Shown: piece by piece, positions 1 to 7,093 of the stretch
How the letters are laid out: every line of letters begins with the position of its first letter
Numbering within the stretch: position 1 is the first letter of the stretch
DNA from: Paracoccaceae bacterium
GTDB lineage: Bacteria > Pseudomonadota > Alphaproteobacteria > Rhodobacterales > Rhodobacteraceae
NCBI GenBank assembly: GCA_011525185.1
Contig: WTIQ01000347.1
Location: 1-13,479, forward strand
Length of the DNA: 13,479 bases
Direction of reading: 5' to 3'
Program-made: the position numbers and the translations under genes
The notes under the pieces: model-generated
Seen by the model: only the letters and a program-made list of their open reading frames with translations
Databases searched by the model: none
Told to the model about the DNA's origin: nothing

Positions 1-684
1 CCATTGGGCGGGACAACTCTTTTATTCAAAACAGATATCTTGCGAAAAATTGGGGGATGGGATGCCTTCAACGTGACAGAGGACGCGGACTTGGGTATTC
101 GTTTGGCGCGCGCGGGATATAAATGCGACGTTTTAGATAGCACCACCTTCGAAGAGGCCTCTACGCGTCCTTTGCAGTGGGTCAAACAACGTTCTCGCTG
201 GATCAAGGGTTATATGATAACCTATTTGGCACATATCCGCACCCATCGAGATCTGGTTCATGCGCTGGGTTTCAAGAAGAGTTTTGGGTTCCATGCGCTG
301 TTCTTGCCGTCTATTATCCTCGTTGTTGCAGCGCCATTATGTTGGTCGTTCTGGCTTATACATTTCGGCATGATAGATACAGAGAGGCTGGGCGTGCCGA
401 GTGGTGTCTTAATGGCTATGTCTTGCATATTCATTGTATCGCTTGTGATTGATATATTAATCGCGCATTTTTCGGTGGACCCAAAAGACCGATTGGCGAC
501 GGTCTTATGGACCCCATGCCAGTATATTTATCAAATGATGGCCACTTTTGCCTCTTATAAGGCGTTATTTGAATTGGTCTGGGCACCCTTTTATTGGGAT
601 AAAACGGAACATGGGCGCGAGGCTGCTCTTACTCGGCGTCCTCATGGCCAGCGCTTGCCTTCAGTCGCGTTACATAAGCATTAG
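1..684 (+). CDS. Family 2 glycosyltransferase, membrane-bound (5' end outside window)
   Basis: The frame is open from base 1, so only the C-terminal part is visible; the TTG at 4 is internal, not a start. Cellulose-synthase-like GT2 enzymes transfer sugar from a nucleotide-sugar and often extrude the polymer through their own membrane segments. Visible hallmarks are the TED motif (bases about 76-84), supplying the catalytic acid, and Q-R-S-R-W (about 187-201), the QxxRW acceptor/product motif. Three hydrophobic stretches follow: about 280-370, 400-470 and 500-600. The tail W-D-K-T-E-H-G is typical of this family. The substrate cannot be told; an exopolysaccharide or glycan-synthesis role is inference. 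The last 56 bp overlap the oppositely oriented GntR gene. The family is clear, the exact function is not. Confidence 0.85.
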   Translation, partial: PLGGTTLLFKTDILRKIGGWDAFNVTEDADLGIRLARAGYKCDVLDSTTFEEASTRPLQWVKQRSRWIKGYMITYLAHIRTHRDLVHALGFKKSFGFHALFLPSIILVVAAPLCWSFWLIHFGMIDTERLGVPSGVLMAMSCIFIVSLVIDILIAHFSVDPKDRLATVLWTPCQYIYQMMATFASYKALFELVWAPFYWDKTEHGREAALTRRPHGQRLPSVALHKH

Positions 685-1273
685 AGATATGTGACTTGAG
701 CGCGTTGTAGGCCGCCTCTTCGTCGCGCGCGGCAATGGCCTGCGCAATTTTCCAATGTTCATCGGATGCAATTTTTAGGCGGCCCGCAACAGAGAGTGTC
801 GATGTTTCCATGAGCACCATTGATCGATGAACCAAGTCCAACTGTTGCACAAGATAACGATTGTGAGAGGCCAAATGGATTTGTTTATGAAACCGTCTAT
901 TGTCTCGGACGAGTTCTCCTGGAGAGGCTGCGCTGGGCAGTGTCATCTGCGCCAGGTCCAGCAGGACCTGTTGCTCTTCCTCTGTTGCGTGGCGTGCAGC
1001 GAGGCGAGCGGCCAACCCTTCAAGCTCAGCGCGTACGATATAAAGTTCGGCTATTTGTGTATGATCAAGCGATGCGACAATGAGACTACGTCCATCCCGT
1101 GTCAGTAAGGACTGCGTTTCTAAGCGTTGCAGCGCTTCGCGCACTGGCGTGCGTGAGACACCAAATCGCTCAGCAAGGTCTGTCTCCACAAGACGATCGC
1201 CTGGCTTGAATAGGCCTGCGTCAATCGCATCTAAAATGAGGCTATATGCGTCACGGTGACTTGACAAGGACAT
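629..1273 (-). CDS. GntR-family transcriptional regulator, FCD (FadR-C) subfamily
   Basis: A one-component DNA-binding regulator of about 214 aa, the normal size for the FCD group. The N-terminal winged helix-turn-helix includes V-S-R-T-P-V-R-E-A-L, the GntR recognition-helix signature. The C-terminal all-helical FCD ligand domain has the D-x-x-F-H pattern (D-N-R-R-F-H-K) and later histidines that usually bind a metal in this family. I chose the ATG at 1273 (protein M-S-L-S-S-H-R). A TTG at 1291 would add six residues, but a GGAG at 1286-1289 lies upstream of the ATG, at a rather long spacing. The gene converges with the GT2 gene and is divergent from the nucleotidase at 1366, so the short 1274-1365 interval holds promoters for both and any autoregulatory operator. 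The effector is unknown; FCD members commonly respond to organic or sugar acids. Confidence 0.88.
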   Translation of the reverse strand: MSLSSHRDAYSLILDAIDAGLFKPGDRLVETDLAERFGVSRTPVREALQRLETQSLLTRDGRSLIVASLDHTQIAELYIVRAELEGLAARLAARHATEEEQQVLLDLAQMTLPSAASPGELVRDNRRFHKQIHLASHNRYLVQQLDLVHRSMVLMETSTLSVAGRLKIASDEHWKIAQAIAARDEEAAYNALKSHISNAYVTRLKASAGHEDAE

Positions 1274-1354
1274 GAACTTTGCACACTCCAATGGTGGGTG
1301 TCCAATATCTGGGGAATGGGACTAAAATCAAGTCCTGCTGTAGACCTATATCAC

Positions 1355-1360
1355 AGGAGG
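1355..1360 (+). promoter_or_regulatory. Shine-Dalgarno that fixes a TTG start
   Basis: AGGAGG at 1355-1360 lies 5 nt before the TTG at 1366, the ideal distance. The ATG at 1361 abuts the Shine-Dalgarno with no spacing and reads only ATG-TTT-TGA, so it cannot start the nucleotidase. The frame is open upstream to 1279, but that extension has no family similarity and no good ribosome site. Confidence 0.75.
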
Positions 1361-1365
1361 ATGTT

Positions 1366-2013
1366 TTGAGCACGAACCCGTTTTCACATGTCACGCATTG
1401 GGTCTTTGACCTAGATCATACCCTCTATCCCCCCTCAAACAACCTATTTGCACAGATTGAGGTCAAGATGGTCGAGTTTATGGTAGAAGAGCTTGGCCTC
1501 ACCAAAGAAACCGCAAACGAGCTGCGGCAACGGTACTGGAAGGCCTATGGTACTACACTTGCAGGATTGATGCGCGAATATGATATTGACGCTGATAAGT
1601 TCCTCTATGATGTGCATCAAATCGATTTTTCAGTGATTTCGCCCGATCCAGAGCTGGCTGATGCAATTGCAGCCCTTCCAGGACGTAAGTTTATTTATAC
1701 AAATGGGACGGCCCTCTACGCGCGGGATGTGATTGCTGCCTTACATATTCCTAATTTTTTTGATGGGATTTATGGTGTTGAACACGCCAATTATATCCCA
1801 AAGCCAGAAGCTGAAGCCTTTGACATTGTGTTTTCAAAAGCTGATGTGCCCCCTAAAAAGGCGGCGATGTTTGAAGATGACATTAGAAACCTTGTTGTTC
1901 CTAAATCTTTGGGTTTAAAGACCGTTCTCGTCGGGCCCAAACCAAAAGAGCCCGCCGATCACATCGATGTCGTGACCCAAGACCTCAGCGCGTTTCTGCG
2001 GCAGATCGTCTGA
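1366..2013 (+). CDS. HAD-superfamily pyrimidine 5'-nucleotidase (SDT1/PHM8-like)
   Basis: Starting at TTG 1366 the product is 215 aa. HAD hydrolases dephosphorylate small phosphomonoesters through an aspartyl-phosphate; this subgroup is annotated as pyrimidine 5'-nucleotidase acting on UMP/CMP in the cytosol. All four HAD motifs are visible: motif I D15-L-D17-H-T19, with D15 the nucleophile; motif II T112-N-G; motif III lysine K146 in P-K-P-E; motif IV E170-D-D172. The cap between motifs I and II is the helical C1 type, and the Y-P-P after motif I is typical of this subgroup. It is 68 bp upstream of, and co-directional with, the FAD hydroxylase, so they may be cotranscribed. Substrate choice within the HAD family is inferred, not proven. 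Confidence 0.85.
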   Translation: MSTNPFSHVTHWVFDLDHTLYPPSNNLFAQIEVKMVEFMVEELGLTKETANELRQRYWKAYGTTLAGLMREYDIDADKFLYDVHQIDFSVISPDPELADAIAALPGRKFIYTNGTALYARDVIAALHIPNFFDGIYGVEHANYIPKPEAEAFDIVFSKADVPPKKAAMFEDDIRNLVVPKSLGLKTVLVGPKPKEPADHIDVVTQDLSAFLRQIV

Positions 2014-2081
2014 CATTTGGGGAGAATTTTGACTCGTTTCTTAAAACAACTACTCTTTAGATCAAAGAACAGGCGTGTGTG

Positions 2082-3281
2082 ATGACAGATATTGATGTTT
2101 TTGTTTCGGGAGGCGGGATCTCTGGTCTGGTTGCAACACTGGCCTTTGAAAAACTGGGCTGCTCGGTGCTCTGTGTGGACCCAACGCCCCCCCCACAGTC
2201 ACGTCTGGACAAGGGAGCGGACTTACGGACCACGGCCTTTTTGCAGCCCTCACAGCTTTTCTTGGACAAGCTTGGGCTGTGGGACGCACTTGTGCAAGAG
2301 GCCATGCCCCTTGAAATTATGCGCATAATTGATGCAGGAGGGGCGGGCGATACACCCGCCATCCGCGTGAGCAAAGACTTTGTCGCAAAGGACATATCTG
2401 AGCTACCCTTTGGTTGGAACGTGCCCAATTGGTTTTCGCGCAAAACACTTGAGGCCGCGATTGCCAAGTCTACAAATGCAACATTTCGTCCTGGCCTCCA
2501 AACAGAGCGGCTATTCACCCGCGAAAATGAGGCACGCATCACTCTGAGCGATGGATCCCGTTACCGCGCAAAGTTGGTCATTGGTGCAGATGGGCGCGAG
2601 TCCTTTATTCGCCGTTCGGCAGGCATTGGAACCTATACGAAACGGTTCGCCCAAAAGGCGATGGCCTTTGCGGTGACGCACCCGATCCCCCATGATAATG
2701 TTTCCACTGAAATTCATAGGAGTGGAGGGCCATTTACCCTCGTGCCCTTGCCAGATTATGACGGACAGCCCTCATCCGCCGTTGTCTGGATGGAAACGGC
2801 CCGAAAAGCGGCAGAACTCATGGGATTGAGTGAGACCGAATTCGAAAAGGAAATGACAGCTCGCTCTTGCCATGTGCTTGGTCCGCTTAGCCTTGCGACA
2901 CGCCGTTCTCTGTGGCCGATGCTGTCGCAGCTCTCGGAGCAATTGGTAGCGCAACGGGTTGCCCTCGTTGCGGAAGCGGCCCATGTGATCCCTCCCATAG
3001 GCGCGCAAGGGCTGAACATGAGCCTTGGAGATATTGAGGTGCTGAGCGATTTGGCGGCACAGGCGGAGGATATAGGCGCAGCTGATCTCTTACACCGTTA
3101 TGAGAAAAAGCGCATGCCAGACCTCAAGCTGCGGGTCGCTGGCGTAAGTGCGCTCAATATGACCTCAATGTCGGGCCATCCGTTTTCGCATGATTTGCGC
3201 GCAAAAGGCATTGAGGCGCTGCATCAGATAGCCCCAGTGCGCAAATCTCTCATGCGCCTAGGGTTGGGTATGCGCTCCTAA
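2082..3281 (+). CDS. UbiH/UbiF/COQ6-type FAD-dependent aromatic hydroxylase
   Basis: A 399-aa class A flavoprotein monooxygenase, the family that hydroxylates the ubiquinone ring using NAD(P)H and O2 at the inner membrane. The N-terminal Rossmann dinucleotide fold has G10-G-G-I-S-G15. The DG motif is G168-A-D-G-R172. The C-terminal FAD-binding segment is A297-E-A-A-H301 followed by P-P-I-G-A-Q-G-L-N; here A-E replaces the usual G-D of the GD motif. I prefer the ATG at 2082; a GTG at 2079 would add one residue, and the ribosome site is weak (AGG at 2071). The start of the next intergenic repeat abuts the stop codon. Which ring position it acts on, and hence whether it is UbiH, UbiF, UbiL or UbiM, cannot be decided from sequence alone. 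Confidence 0.87.
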   Translation: MTDIDVFVSGGGISGLVATLAFEKLGCSVLCVDPTPPPQSRLDKGADLRTTAFLQPSQLFLDKLGLWDALVQEAMPLEIMRIIDAGGAGDTPAIRVSKDFVAKDISELPFGWNVPNWFSRKTLEAAIAKSTNATFRPGLQTERLFTRENEARITLSDGSRYRAKLVIGADGRESFIRRSAGIGTYTKRFAQKAMAFAVTHPIPHDNVSTEIHRSGGPFTLVPLPDYDGQPSSAVVWMETARKAAELMGLSETEFEKEMTARSCHVLGPLSLATRRSLWPMLSQLSEQLVAQRVALVAEAAHVIPPIGAQGLNMSLGDIEVLSDLAAQAEDIGAADLLHRYEKKRMPDLKLRVAGVSALNMTSMSGHPFSHDLRAKGIEALHQIAPVRKSLMRLGLGMRS

Positions 3282-3500
3282 TGCACGTAAGTTAAAGACC
3301 TCTGCACAAAAAGTGCTAGCAAAAACACACCTCCCAGCGTCACAACCGGCCCGCGCCTGCCTGCCCCATCGGCAGGCGCATTCACTGTCTCATATCATTG
3401 CAATATTTGGACATCGCGGGGAATTCTCAAAAGCTCCGTTGACGCACGCGCGCACCTGCCGAGGCAGCCGTGGGCCTCATTTCTGAATGGGAGCAATGTA
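3281..3500. repeat. Dispersed repeat, copy A (long form), filling the ubiH-htpG gap
   Basis: The 271 bp between the hydroxylase and htpG contain no convincing gene. Bases 3281-3361 match 6042-6119 and bases 3476-3500 match 6116-6141, in the same orientation. Shared cores include CCCGCGCCTGCC and CATTTCTGAAT followed by a GAGCA-TGT pattern. Between the two matching blocks copy A has an extra piece of about 115 bp that copy B lacks. Read on the minus strand, the left block keeps an open frame with a hydrophobic stretch, suggesting a decayed gene end. Boundaries are approximate. Confidence 0.6.
3353..3467. repeat. Pair of inverted GC-rich palindromes around an AT-richer core
   Basis: Bases 3353-3361 (GCGCCTGCC) pair perfectly with 3371-3379 (GGCAGGCGC) across a 9-nt loop. 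Bases 3456-3467 form a second palindrome, CTGCC-GA-GGCAG. The two palindromic ends, 3361-3379 and 3450-3467, are also imperfect inverted copies of each other, with an AT-richer middle. The layout resembles a BIME/REP pair or a very small MITE. The first hairpin is not followed by a T-run on either strand, so it is a poor intrinsic terminator. Confidence 0.5.
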
Positions 3501-3552
3501 GTATACTGGTCTTTAAAGGGGGGGCTATAGCCTCATTCATATTGCAGCTTGA

Positions 3553-5418
3553 TCAATTCTCTGTGCTGGAGATGCCGCTCATGGCGATTGTCACCACATC
3601 TTGAGAAAATTGCTGGGCGTCACTGGGCAGTTCACCGTCGATGATTTTGGCCTGTTCTACCAACACACGACAGAGTGCGGCCTTGGTCTCTTCTGTTGCG
3701 ATAGTGGGCAGAGCTTTGATCAAAGCGTGGCCCAGGTTGACCTCTACAACCTTTTTGCTGCCTTCAAAATCTGGGTTTTGAGCCTTGAGAATGCGCTCCA
3801 TATTGTAATCAAGACCTGTCGTTCCCGCAACGAGACGCACGGCACTTTGCTTAAGCGTAGAGGAGGCTTTCACATCCTCAACGCTGTCCCCGAGATGGGC
3901 CTTGAACAAAGCGATGACAGCGGTTTCATCGGCCTTATCTTCTGGTGTGTCGCTGGCGTCTGTGGTGCCGATGTTTTCAATATCGTACTGGTCGCGGACA
4001 ATGGAGACGAATTTATGCTCTTTAAACTGTCCCATTTGTGACATCCAAAAGGTGTCAATCGGGTCAGTCATTATCAAAACATCAATGCCCTTGGCATCAA
4101 AACCCTCTAAATGTGGGCTTTTTTGTGCTTGCTCTAAGGTATCAGCCGCGAGATAGTAGACCTCTTTTTGGTCCTGAGCAAAGCCATCAACATAGTCTTG
4201 CAACGTAATGTTTGCCGATGCTTTTCTAGAATATACACGAGTTATTTCCGCCACCTTGTCGCGGTTTTCAAAGTCCTCATAGAGGCCTTCTTTCATCACA
4301 CGGCCAAATTCGGACCAAAAGGCATCATAGGCTTCTGGATCGGATTTCAACTTCTTTTTCAGCTCACTCAAAATACGTTTGGAGATGGCCTTTTTGATTT
4401 TGCCTAGAACGGGACTTGATTGCACCAGCTCGCGGCTCACGTTGAGATCAAGGCTAGTTGTGTCCAAGATGCCCTGCACAAAGCGCAGCCACTTGGGCAG
4501 CACCGCATCAAGATCACTCGTGATGAAGACGCGATTTATATAAAGGTTCAATTTTGTTTTACGCTCAGGGTCAAACAAATCAAAGGGCGCGCGCGAGGGC
4601 ACATAGAGCAGATTTGTAAATTCAAGCGTACCCTCAGACCGATTGTGTAATGTAATAAAAGGATCGTCAAACGCGGTGAACTGGGCTTGGTAAAAATTCT
4701 TGTACTCTTCGGCGCCGACATCACTGGGAGAGCGTGTCCATAGGGCTTCTGCGCTGTTCACCTGCTCTGAGCTGCCCTCTTTATCCTCAAAAAAGATAGG
4801 GACGGAGATGTGATCGGAATATTTCTTGATGACTGTTTTAAGGCGCAGATCCTCGGCAAAATCCTTGGCTGCTTTTTTCAGGTGCAACCGGATCAATGTG
4901 CCCGTCTCGGTGTGCTCATTGTTTGGTTCGATTTCATAACCAGATTGCCCATCGCTTGACCATAAAAAGCTCTCGCTTTCGCCTGCTTTACGGGTCAAAA
5001 CCTCTACCTTATCCGCGACCATGAAGGCCGAATAAAACCCGACACCGAATTTCCCGATAAGGCTCTGCGCGGCATCTTTATTGTCTTTGGCTTTTTCCAA
5101 ATCTTTGAGAAAGGCTTCGGTCCCTGATTTTGCAAGCGTCCCTAGGGTCTCGATCAAATCCTCATGACTTAGACCTATTCCAGTGTCTTTAATTTCAAGA
5201 ATATTCTTGCTTGCATCTGCTTTGACAAAAATGCTGTCGGTGCCGCTGTTGAGCAATTCTTTATTTGTTTGTCCGAGATACCGCCGTTTTTGAATTGCGT
5301 CCGAGGCGTTTGACAAAAGCTCACGCAGAAAAATCTCTGTTTCTGCATAAAGGGAATTTATAACGATACTGAGAATTTTGCCAGTATCTGCTTCGAAGTT
5401 CTTAAGTACTTTTGTCAT
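3553..5418 (-). CDS. htpG: Molecular chaperone HtpG (bacterial Hsp90)
   Basis: A 621-aa ATP-dependent cytosolic chaperone, full length against about 624 in E. coli. The N-terminal GHKL ATPase is intact: E33-L-L-S-N37-A-S-D-A (catalytic Glu and Mg-coordinating Asn), D78-T-G-I-G (adenine-contacting Asp) and the G-K-F-G-V-G-F-Y-S lid loop. The middle domain has the client/ATPase region with R-V-F-I-T-S-D and the later S-R-E-L-V-Q-S-S arginine-bearing loop. The C-terminal dimerisation region follows. ATG start at 5418 with GGAG about 6 nt upstream. The gene is monocistronic by layout: the leftward PsiE gene lies 78 bp upstream and the repeat-filled gap lies downstream. No missing key residue was noticed. 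Confidence 0.97.
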   Translation of the reverse strand: MTKVLKNFEADTGKILSIVINSLYAETEIFLRELLSNASDAIQKRRYLGQTNKELLNSGTDSIFVKADASKNILEIKDTGIGLSHEDLIETLGTLAKSGTEAFLKDLEKAKDNKDAAQSLIGKFGVGFYSAFMVADKVEVLTRKAGESESFLWSSDGQSGYEIEPNNEHTETGTLIRLHLKKAAKDFAEDLRLKTVIKKYSDHISVPIFFEDKEGSSEQVNSAEALWTRSPSDVGAEEYKNFYQAQFTAFDDPFITLHNRSEGTLEFTNLLYVPSRAPFDLFDPERKTKLNLYINRVFITSDLDAVLPKWLRFVQGILDTTSLDLNVSRELVQSSPVLGKIKKAISKRILSELKKKLKSDPEAYDAFWSEFGRVMKEGLYEDFENRDKVAEITRVYSRKASANITLQDYVDGFAQDQKEVYYLAADTLEQAQKSPHLEGFDAKGIDVLIMTDPIDTFWMSQMGQFKEHKFVSIVRDQYDIENIGTTDASDTPEDKADETAVIALFKAHLGDSVEDVKASSTLKQSAVRLVAGTTGLDYNMERILKAQNPDFEGSKKVVEVNLGHALIKALPTIATEETKAALCRVLVEQAKIIDGELPSDAQQFSQDVVTIAMSGISSTEN

Positions 5419-5441
5419 CTACGTCTCCACTTTGCGGCGGA

Positions 5442-5472
5442 GATATACATTTTTTGACGAAAATCATGTCAA
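5442..5472 (-). promoter_or_regulatory. htpG: Candidate htpG promoter
   Basis: On the minus strand a TTGACA (5472-5467) is followed 18-19 nt later by GTATAT/TATATC (5448-5442), just ahead of the htpG ribosome site. The spacing is slightly long for a housekeeping promoter. The TTGAC half also forms an inverted repeat with GTCAA (5454-5458 and 5468-5472, 9-nt gap). A heat-shock sigma-32 promoter would be expected for htpG, but I see no clear CCCCAT-type element. Confidence 0.35.
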
Positions 5473-5496
5473 TTTCCGCAGAAAATAGCCATGCGA

Positions 5497-5925
5497 TCAG
5501 TCAACATGTTCAGTGGTATTTTTTCTCTTGTCATGAACAAGGTTGATAAGGTTCCATCGAATAACCAAGGCAGACACTGCAAGAAGCAGGATCGCACCGC
5601 TTTCGTAGAGCAAATCAATAGTATTGATACCTTTACCCTGTAAGATGATCAAACGGCAAAGTGCTGTGATCGCAATGAAAATTGGGACAGTGATAGGTAT
5701 TTTTCTGTACTTATAGAAGGCTGCCACCATTCCCAAGACCTCGGCATAGATGAAGAGCAACAGAAGATCTGTCAGTGAAACGGCGCGCGAGGTTACAACG
5801 GTGATGATTTCGACAGCGACCGCATAGGCCGTGAGAAAGGCAATGATGATCAACAAACCTTTTTCCATAAAGGTTATAAAGCTGTACCAATCCTTTGGTG
5901 GAAATTGCGGATACTCATCACTCAT
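5497..5925 (-). CDS. psiE: PsiE-family small membrane protein
   Basis: A 142-aa protein, the normal size for the PsiE (phosphate-starvation-inducible E) family, whose biochemical role is unknown. About four hydrophobic segments are visible: after the short cytosolic N-terminus (residues about 20-42), about 52-70, about 78-96 and about 105-126. The stretch Y-A-E-V-L-G-M-V-A-A-F-Y-K-Y followed by I-P-I-T-V-P-I-F-I-A-I-T-A-L is the family's most conserved part. The ATG start at 5925 has only a weak AGGG upstream. It lies 78 bp upstream of htpG on the same strand, so readthrough is possible. No PHO box was recognised, so phosphate control is not shown here. Confidence 0.82.
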   Translation of the reverse strand: MSDEYPQFPPKDWYSFITFMEKGLLIIIAFLTAYAVAVEIITVVTSRAVSLTDLLLLFIYAEVLGMVAAFYKYRKIPITVPIFIAITALCRLIILQGKGINTIDLLYESGAILLLAVSALVIRWNLINLVHDKRKNTTEHVD

Positions 5926-6041
5926 TTTTTGGACCCTTTATTTTATTTACGTACTAAGGCGGGAAATGGATCAGAGATTGAACGAGAGTATGTGTTTGCT
6001 CTTGATGGTTGGATGGCTAAAATATCGCACAAGAAAGCTCG

Positions 6042-6141
6042 TTGCATAATTAAGGCTCTGCCTAATAGGAAAAATAGCCAAAACACTGCATCTAACCACA
6101 CGACCAGCCCGCGCCTGCCCCATTTCTGAATACGAGCAGTG
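6042..6141. repeat. Dispersed repeat, copy B (short form)
   Basis: About 100 bp matching both flanks of copy A (3281-3361 and 3476-3500) in the same orientation, but lacking the palindrome-flanked middle segment. The longest exact block is CCCGCGCCTGCC (6108-6119). The minus-strand frame here aligns without gaps to that of copy A. Confidence 0.6.
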
Positions 6142-6175
6142 TTAAACAGAAGTTTTTAACTTGTCGTTTGTTGAA

Positions 6176-6187
6176 TTGAAATTTCAA
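6176..6187. promoter_or_regulatory. Perfect 12-bp palindrome upstream of the sodium channel
   Basis: TTGAAATTTCAA is self-complementary and sits 95 bp before the channel start in AT-rich DNA. A TTGACC at about 6229-6234 lies between it and the gene and could be a -35 box, but no clear -10 follows. The palindrome could be an operator or chance in AT-rich sequence. Confidence 0.3.
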
Positions 6188-6282
6188 AAAAATGACCAAA
6201 AAAATCAGAAGTCGCAGGGTCTCATGTTGACCTTTTAGGGTAAAAATCCCATGTGATCGCTGACAGGGTATGAGGGAAAAAT

Positions 6283-7062
6283 ATGACGGAAAAACTTCGT
6301 TCATTTTTGATGCGCTCGGATGTGCGTATGGTCGTTATCGGCATTATTGTATTCAACGCAATTCTACTGGGGCTGGAGACATCCTCAACGGTTATGGCGC
6401 GGTATGGTGCGTTGATTACGCTGCTTGATACGATTTGCTTGACCATATTCATCGTTGAACTGCTCGCAAAACTCATTGCTTTTCGCGGTCAGTTTTTTCG
6501 AGATGGATGGAATGTCTTTGACTTTTTTATTATTGCCATCTCTTTGGCCCCCAATGCTCAGTCCATGTCTGTTTTGCGGGCCTTGCGTATTTTTCGCGTT
6601 TTGCGGGTTATATCGGCAGCTCCCAGTCTGCGGCGTGTGGTCGAGGGGTTCATAACCGCTCTACCAGGGATGGGTTCTGTATTTCTCTTGATGGGGATGA
6701 TCTTTTATATCGGCTCGGTGATTGCCACTAAACTCTTTGCTGAGGCGTTTCCTGAATGGTTTGGTACATTAGCAATGTCTGCCTATAGCCTGTTTCAGGT
6801 CATGACCTTAGAAAGCTGGTCCATGGGCATAGTCCGTCCTGTCATGGAGATTTACCCCTATGCTTGGGTGTTTTTTGTCCCCTTTATTATGGTCACCACC
6901 TTTGCTGTTGTGAACCTTTTGGTCGGGCTTATTGTGAACTCGATGCAAGATGCGCATCAGGCCGAAGAAAACGTGAAAACAGATGCCTATCGACAAGATG
7001 TTTTGGATCGGCTGGTCGCGATTGAAGAAAAGCTAAACGCAAAAGAGCGTGCTCCAGACTAG
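6283..7062 (+). CDS. Voltage-gated sodium channel, single-domain BacNav type (NavAb/NavRosD-like)
   Basis: A 259-aa six-transmembrane subunit, the size of homotetrameric bacterial sodium channels in the inner membrane. S1-S3 span about residues 15-90. S4 carries gating arginines every third residue: R99, R102, R105, R108. The pore loop has the filter T175-L-E-S-W-S-M181; the ring of E177 gives sodium selectivity, and the same T-L-E-S-W-S-M filter is found in NavAb. S6 is about 195-220 and contains N211. A charged C-terminal helix (about 225-255) fits the tetrameric coiled coil of the family. ATG start with GAGGG 6 nt upstream. The SRAP gene starts 31 bp downstream, so the two may share a transcript without an evident functional tie. 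In related bacteria such channels are linked to motility, chemotaxis or pH homeostasis. Confidence 0.95.
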   Translation: MTEKLRSFLMRSDVRMVVIGIIVFNAILLGLETSSTVMARYGALITLLDTICLTIFIVELLAKLIAFRGQFFRDGWNVFDFFIIAISLAPNAQSMSVLRALRIFRVLRVISAAPSLRRVVEGFITALPGMGSVFLLMGMIFYIGSVIATKLFAEAFPEWFGTLAMSAYSLFQVMTLESWSMGIVRPVMEIYPYAWVFFVPFIMVTTFAVVNLLVGLIVNSMQDAHQAEENVKTDAYRQDVLDRLVAIEEKLNAKERAPD

Positions 7063-7093
7063 ACGAATATCCGCGCTTGTGATTTTGTAAGAC

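Larger units (their letters stand above)
5926..6282. other. Divergent 357-bp intergenic region between psiE and the sodium channel
   Basis: No convincing gene. It must carry the promoters of two divergent genes. Its middle is occupied by repeat copy B (6042-6141), and the right part (6142-6260) is very AT-rich with a perfect 12-bp palindrome. A minus-strand frame open across 6092-6304 overlaps the channel start and the repeat; it has no recognisable product and is not called. Confidence 0.6.

Noticed and set aside
3353..3379. Strong GC hairpin downstream of the FAD hydroxylase as an intrinsic terminator
   Set aside because: No T-run follows on either strand, and the hairpin belongs to the palindrome pair inside repeat A.
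3522..3538. GGCTATAGCC palindrome just downstream of htpG as terminator
   Set aside because: Only a 10-bp palindrome with almost no loop, followed by C-rich sequence rather than a T-tract on the minus strand.
3601..4650. Several plus-strand ORFs inside htpG
   Set aside because: They are shadows of the htpG coding frame and show no domain or ribosome site of their own.
6092..6304. 70-codon minus-strand ORF upstream of the sodium channel
   Set aside because: It overlaps the channel start and repeat copy B, and its translation has no recognisable family or ribosome site.
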